Origin: Muricea muricata
Taxonomy: Eukaryota; Cnidaria; Anthozoa; Malacalcyonacea; Plexauridae
Length of the DNA stretch: 64,000 bases
Direction of reading: 5' to 3'
NCBI GenBank assembly: GCA_963855995.1
Contig: OY979723.1
Location: 67,001 to 131,000 of the forward strand
Position numbers and translations under genes: made by a program. Below the pieces are notes generated by a model, which saw only the letters and a list, made by a program, of their open reading frames with translations, did not search any database and was not told the origin of the DNA. Of this stretch, positions 60,101-64,000 are shown one piece after another (position 1 is the stretch's first letter; each line of letters starts with the position of its first letter).

Positions 60101-63100
60101 TTGTCTAAGTCCCAATCCATAATTTGGTTTGTGGGGAAGTCTGGTGTGAAATATGGTAACTTGTCAAAATGGCTTTAAATCACTTGAAACTTTTCAAAAA
60201 TGATCGCGTATGCCTTCTTTCATGAAAAAAATCGTTTTGAGCCATTCAAACTCATTTTTGTAAGTTTTCAGAATTTCACCCTTGTCTAAGTCCCAATCCA
60301 AGATCTGGTTTGTGGGGAAGTCTGGTGTGAAATATGGTAACTTGTCAAAATGGCTTTAAATCACTTGAAACTTTGCAAAAATGATCGCGTATGCCTTCTT
60401 TCATGAAAAATATCGTTTTGAGCCATTCAAACTCATTTTTGTAAGTTTTCAGAATTTCACCCTTGTCTAAGTCCCAATCCATGATTTGGTTTGTGGGGAA
60501 GTCTGGTGTGAAATATGGTAACTTGTCAAAATGGCTTGAAATCACTTGAACCTTTTCAAAAAAGATCACGTATGCCTTTTTTCATGAAAAATATCGTTTT
60601 GAGCCATTCAAACTCATTTTTGTAAGTTTTCAGAATTTCACCCTTGTCTAAGTCCCAATCCATGATTTGGTTTGTGGGGAAGTCTGGTGTGAAACATGGT
60701 AACTTGTCAAAATGGCTTTAAATCACTTGAAACTTTGCAAAAATGATCGCGTATGCCTTCTTTCATGAAAAAAATCGTTTTGAGCCATTCAAACTCATTT
60801 TTGTAAGTTTTCAGAATTTCACCCTTGTCTAAGTCCCAATCCAAGATCTGGTTTGTGGGGAAGTCTGGTGTGAAATATGGTAACTTGTCAAAATGGCTTT
60901 AAATCACTTGAAACTTTGCAAAAATGATCGCGTATGCCTTCTTTCATGAAAAATATCGTTTTGAGCCATTCAAACTCATTTTTGTAAGTTTTCAGAATTT
61001 CACCCTTGTCTAAGTCCCAATCCATGATTTGGTTTGTGGGGAAGTCTGGTGTGAAACATGGTAACTTGTCAAAATGGCTTTAAATCACTTGAAACTTTTC
61101 AAAAATGATCGCGTATGCCTTTTTTCATGAAAAAAATCGTTTTGAGCCATTCAAACTCATTTTTGTAAGTTTTCAGAATTTCACCCTTGTCTAAGCCCCA
61201 ATCCATGATTTGGTTTGTGGGGAAGTCTGGTGTGAAATATGGTAACTTGTCAAAATGGCTTTAAATCACTTGAAACTTTGCAAAAATGATCGCGTATGCC
61301 TTCTTTCATGAAAAAAATCGTTTTTAGCCAGTCAAATTCATTTTTGTAAGTTTTCAGAATTTCACCCTTGTCTAAGTCCCAATCCATGATTTGGTTTGTG
61401 GGGAAGTCTGGTGTGAAATATGGTAACTTGTCAAAATGGCTTGAAAGCACTTGAAACTTTGCAAAAATGATCGCGTATGCCTTCTTCATGAAAAATATCG
61501 TTTTGAGGCATTCAAACTCATTTTTGTAAGTTTTCAGAATTTCACCCTTGTCTAAGTCCCAATCCATGATTTGGTTTGTGGGGAAGTCTGATGTGAAATA
61601 TGGTAACTTGTCAAAATGGCTTTAAATCACTTGAAACTTTGCAAAAATGATCGCGTATGCCTTCTTTCATGAAAAGTATCGTTTTGAGCTATTCAAACTC
61701 ATTTTTGTAAGTTTTCAGAATTTCACCCTTGTCTAAGTCCCAGTCCATAATTTGGTTTGTGGGGAAGTCTGGTGTGAAATATGGTAACTTGTCAAAATGG
61801 CTTTAAATCACTTGAAACTTTGCAAAAATGATCGCGTATGCCTTCTTTCATGAAAAATATCGTTTTGAGCCATTCAAACTCATTTTTGTAAGTTTTCAGA
61901 ATTTCACCCTTGTCTAAGTCCCAATCCATGATTTGGTTTGTGGGGAAGTCTGGTGTGAAACATGGTAACTTGTCAAAATGGCTTTAAATCACTTGAAACT
62001 TTTCAAAAATGATCGCGTATGCCTTCTTTCATGAAAAAAATCGTTTTGAGCCATTCAAACTCATTTTTGTAAGTTTTCAGAATTTCACCCTTGTCTAAGT
62101 CCCAATCCAAGATCTGGTTTGTGGGGAAGTCTGGTGTGAAATATGGTAACTTGTCAAAATGGCTTTAAATCACTTGAAACTTTGCAAAAATGATCGCGTA
62201 TGCCTTCTTTCATGAAAAATATCGTTTTGAGCCATTCAAACTCATTTTTGTAAGTTTTCAGAATTTCACCCTTGTCTAAGTCCCAATCCATGATTTGGTT
62301 TGTGGGGAAGTCTGGTGTGAAACATGGTAACTTGTCAAAATGGCTTTAAATCACTTGAAACTTTTCAAAAATGATCGCGTATGCCTTTTTTCATGAAAAA
62401 AATCGTTTTGAGCCATTCAAACTCATTTTTGTAAGTTTTCAGAATTTCACCCTTGTCTAAGCCCCAATCCATGATTTGGTTTGTGGGGAAGTCTGGTGTG
62501 AAATATGGTAACTTGTCAAAATGGCTTTAAATCACTTGAAACTTTGCAAAAATGATCGCGTATGCCTTCTTTCATGAAAAATATCGTTTTGAGCCATTCA
62601 AACTCATTTTTGTAAGTTTTCAGAATTTCACCCTTGTCTAAGTCCCAATCCATGATTTGGTTTGTGGGGAAGTCTGGTGTGAAATATGGTAACTTGTCAA
62701 AATGGCTTTAAATCACTTGAAACTTTTCAAAAATAATCGCGTATGCCTTTTTTCATGAAAAAAATCGTTTTGAGCCATTCAAACTCATTTTTGTAAGTTT
62801 TCAGAATTTCACCCTTGTCTAAGCCCCAATCCATGATTTGGTTTGTGGGGAAGTCTGGTGTGAAATATGGTAACTTGTCAAAATGGCTTTAAATCACTTG
62901 AAACTTTGCAAAAATGATCGCGTATGCCTTCTTTCATGAAAAAAATCGTTTTTAGCCAGTCAAATTCATTTTTGTAAGTTTTCAGAATTTCACCCTTGTC
63001 TAAGTCCCAATCCATGATTTGGTTTGTGGGGAAGTCTGGTGTGAAATATGGTAACTTGTCAAAATGGCTTGAAAGCACTTGAAACTTTGCAAAAATGATC

Positions 63101-64000
63101 GCGTATGCCTTCTTCATGAAAAATATCGTTTTGAGGCATTCAAACTCATTTTTGTAAGTTTTCAGAATTTCACCCTTGTCTAAGTCCCAATCCATGATTT
63201 GGTTTGTGGGGAAGTCTGATGTGAAATATGGTAACTTGTCAAAATGGCTTTAAATCACTTGAAACTTTGCAAAAATGATCGCGTATGCCTTCTTTCATGA
63301 AAAATATCGTTTTGAGCTATTCAAACTCATTTTTGTAAGTTTTCAGAATTTCACCCTTGTCTAAGCCCCAATCCATGATTTGGTTTGTGGGGAAGTCTGG
63401 TGTGAAATATGGTAACTTGTCAAAATGGCTTTAAATCACTTGAAACTTTGCAAAAATGATCGCGTATGCCTTCTTTCATGAAAAAAATCGTTTTTAGCCA
63501 GTCAAATTCATTTTTGTAAGTTTTCAGAATTTCACCCTTGTCTAAGTCCCAATCCATGATTTGGTTTGTGGGGAAGTCTGGTGTGAAATATGGTAACTTG
63601 TCAAAATGGCTTGAAAGCACTTGAAACTTTGCAAAAATGATCGCGTATGCCTTCTTCATGAAAAATATCGTTTTGAGGCATTCAAACTCATTTTTGTAAG
63701 TTTTCAGAATTTCACCCTTGTCTAAGTCCCAATCCATGATTTGGTTTGTGGGGAAGTCTGATGTGAAATATGGTAACTTGTCAAAATGGCTTTAAATCAC
63801 TTGAAACTTTGCAAAAATGATCGCGTATGCCTTCTTTCATGAAAAATATCGTTTTGAGCTATTCAAACTCATTTTTGTAAGTTTTCAGAATTTCACCCTT
63901 GTCTAAGTCCCAATCCATAATTTGGTTTGTGGGGAAGTCTGGTGTGAAATATGGTAACTTGTCAAAATGGCTTTAAATCACTTGAAACTTTGCAAAAATG
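57154..64000. repeat. 181-bp satellite array, about 38 units, continues past the window
   Basis: A 181-bp unit repeats without interruption to the last base. Landmark atccatgatttggtttgtgg recurs at about 57219, 57400, 57581 and onward. Units vary at a limited set of sites (ttttgagccattc or tttaagccagtc; aagtcccaatcc or aaaacccaatcc; gatttgg or gatctgg). Linked variants recur at 542-543 bp and longer multiples, showing higher-order organisation. The minus-strand open stretches (DWDLDKGEILKTYKNEF…) arise because the unit is nearly stop-free. As 181 is not a multiple of three, no frame spans the array, so it is not coding. The length is in the nucleosome-repeat range typical of centromeric satellites. 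Confidence 0.97.

Noticed and set aside
61250-61567. 105-codon minus-strand frames in the 181-bp array as a repeat protein.
   Set aside because: The unit is not a multiple of three, so these frames only exist where a one-base deletion realigns neighbouring units; no frame spans the array.

Overview
The window looks like a repeat-dominated stretch of an animal nuclear genome, most likely a marine invertebrate and plausibly a cnidarian. Four things point this way: (i) intron-bearing pieces of typical animal genes with GT/AG borders (delta-catenin, LCMT1, MCM2, AMDHD1, SLC46, a C2H2 zinc finger); (ii) AT-rich DNA dense in short foldback elements; (iii) TTAGGG-like tracts; (iv) no bacterial-style operons. 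The cnidarian placement rests on remembered resemblance of the short palindromic elements and is not proven here.

Layout. (1) 1-21635: almost three tandem copies of a ~7.5 kb unit (period 7485-7503 bp), nearly identical by eye. Each unit holds a broken non-LTR reverse-transcriptase tail, a retroelement-like tail, several inverted-repeat elements, a CAAGTTG-rich block, a 328-bp dimeric repeat, an 18-bp minisatellite of about 1.1 kb, a 166-bp-arm foldback, a TIR element enclosing a tRNA-like sequence, and a degenerate TTTAGGG tract. (2) 21636-38300: about 27 copies of a ~621-bp satellite. Each carries a tRNA-like sequence with recognisable A and B boxes and a following T-run. Variants fall in blocks, and there is a 1243-bp higher-order dimer near the right end. 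(3) 38300-57100: low-copy DNA that holds broken or partial pieces of six unrelated animal genes, separated by foldback/TIR elements: LCMT1, a zinc-finger gene, AMDHD1 (minus), MCM2, an SLC46-type transporter (minus) and a delta-catenin. (4) 57154-64000: an open-ended array of about 38 copies of a 181-bp satellite with multi-unit higher-order structure.

I see no intact conventional gene. The pieces do not form a pathway. The picture that fits best is a satellite-rich, possibly pericentromeric or subtelomeric, region that has accumulated gene fragments and non-autonomous transposons. The least expected signals are the tRNA-like promoters embedded in a satellite and in a TIR element, the rearranged 621-bp variant found at both ends of its array, and the cluster of truncated genes between two satellites. 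All identifications are by eye from translation and motif reading; no database search was run.
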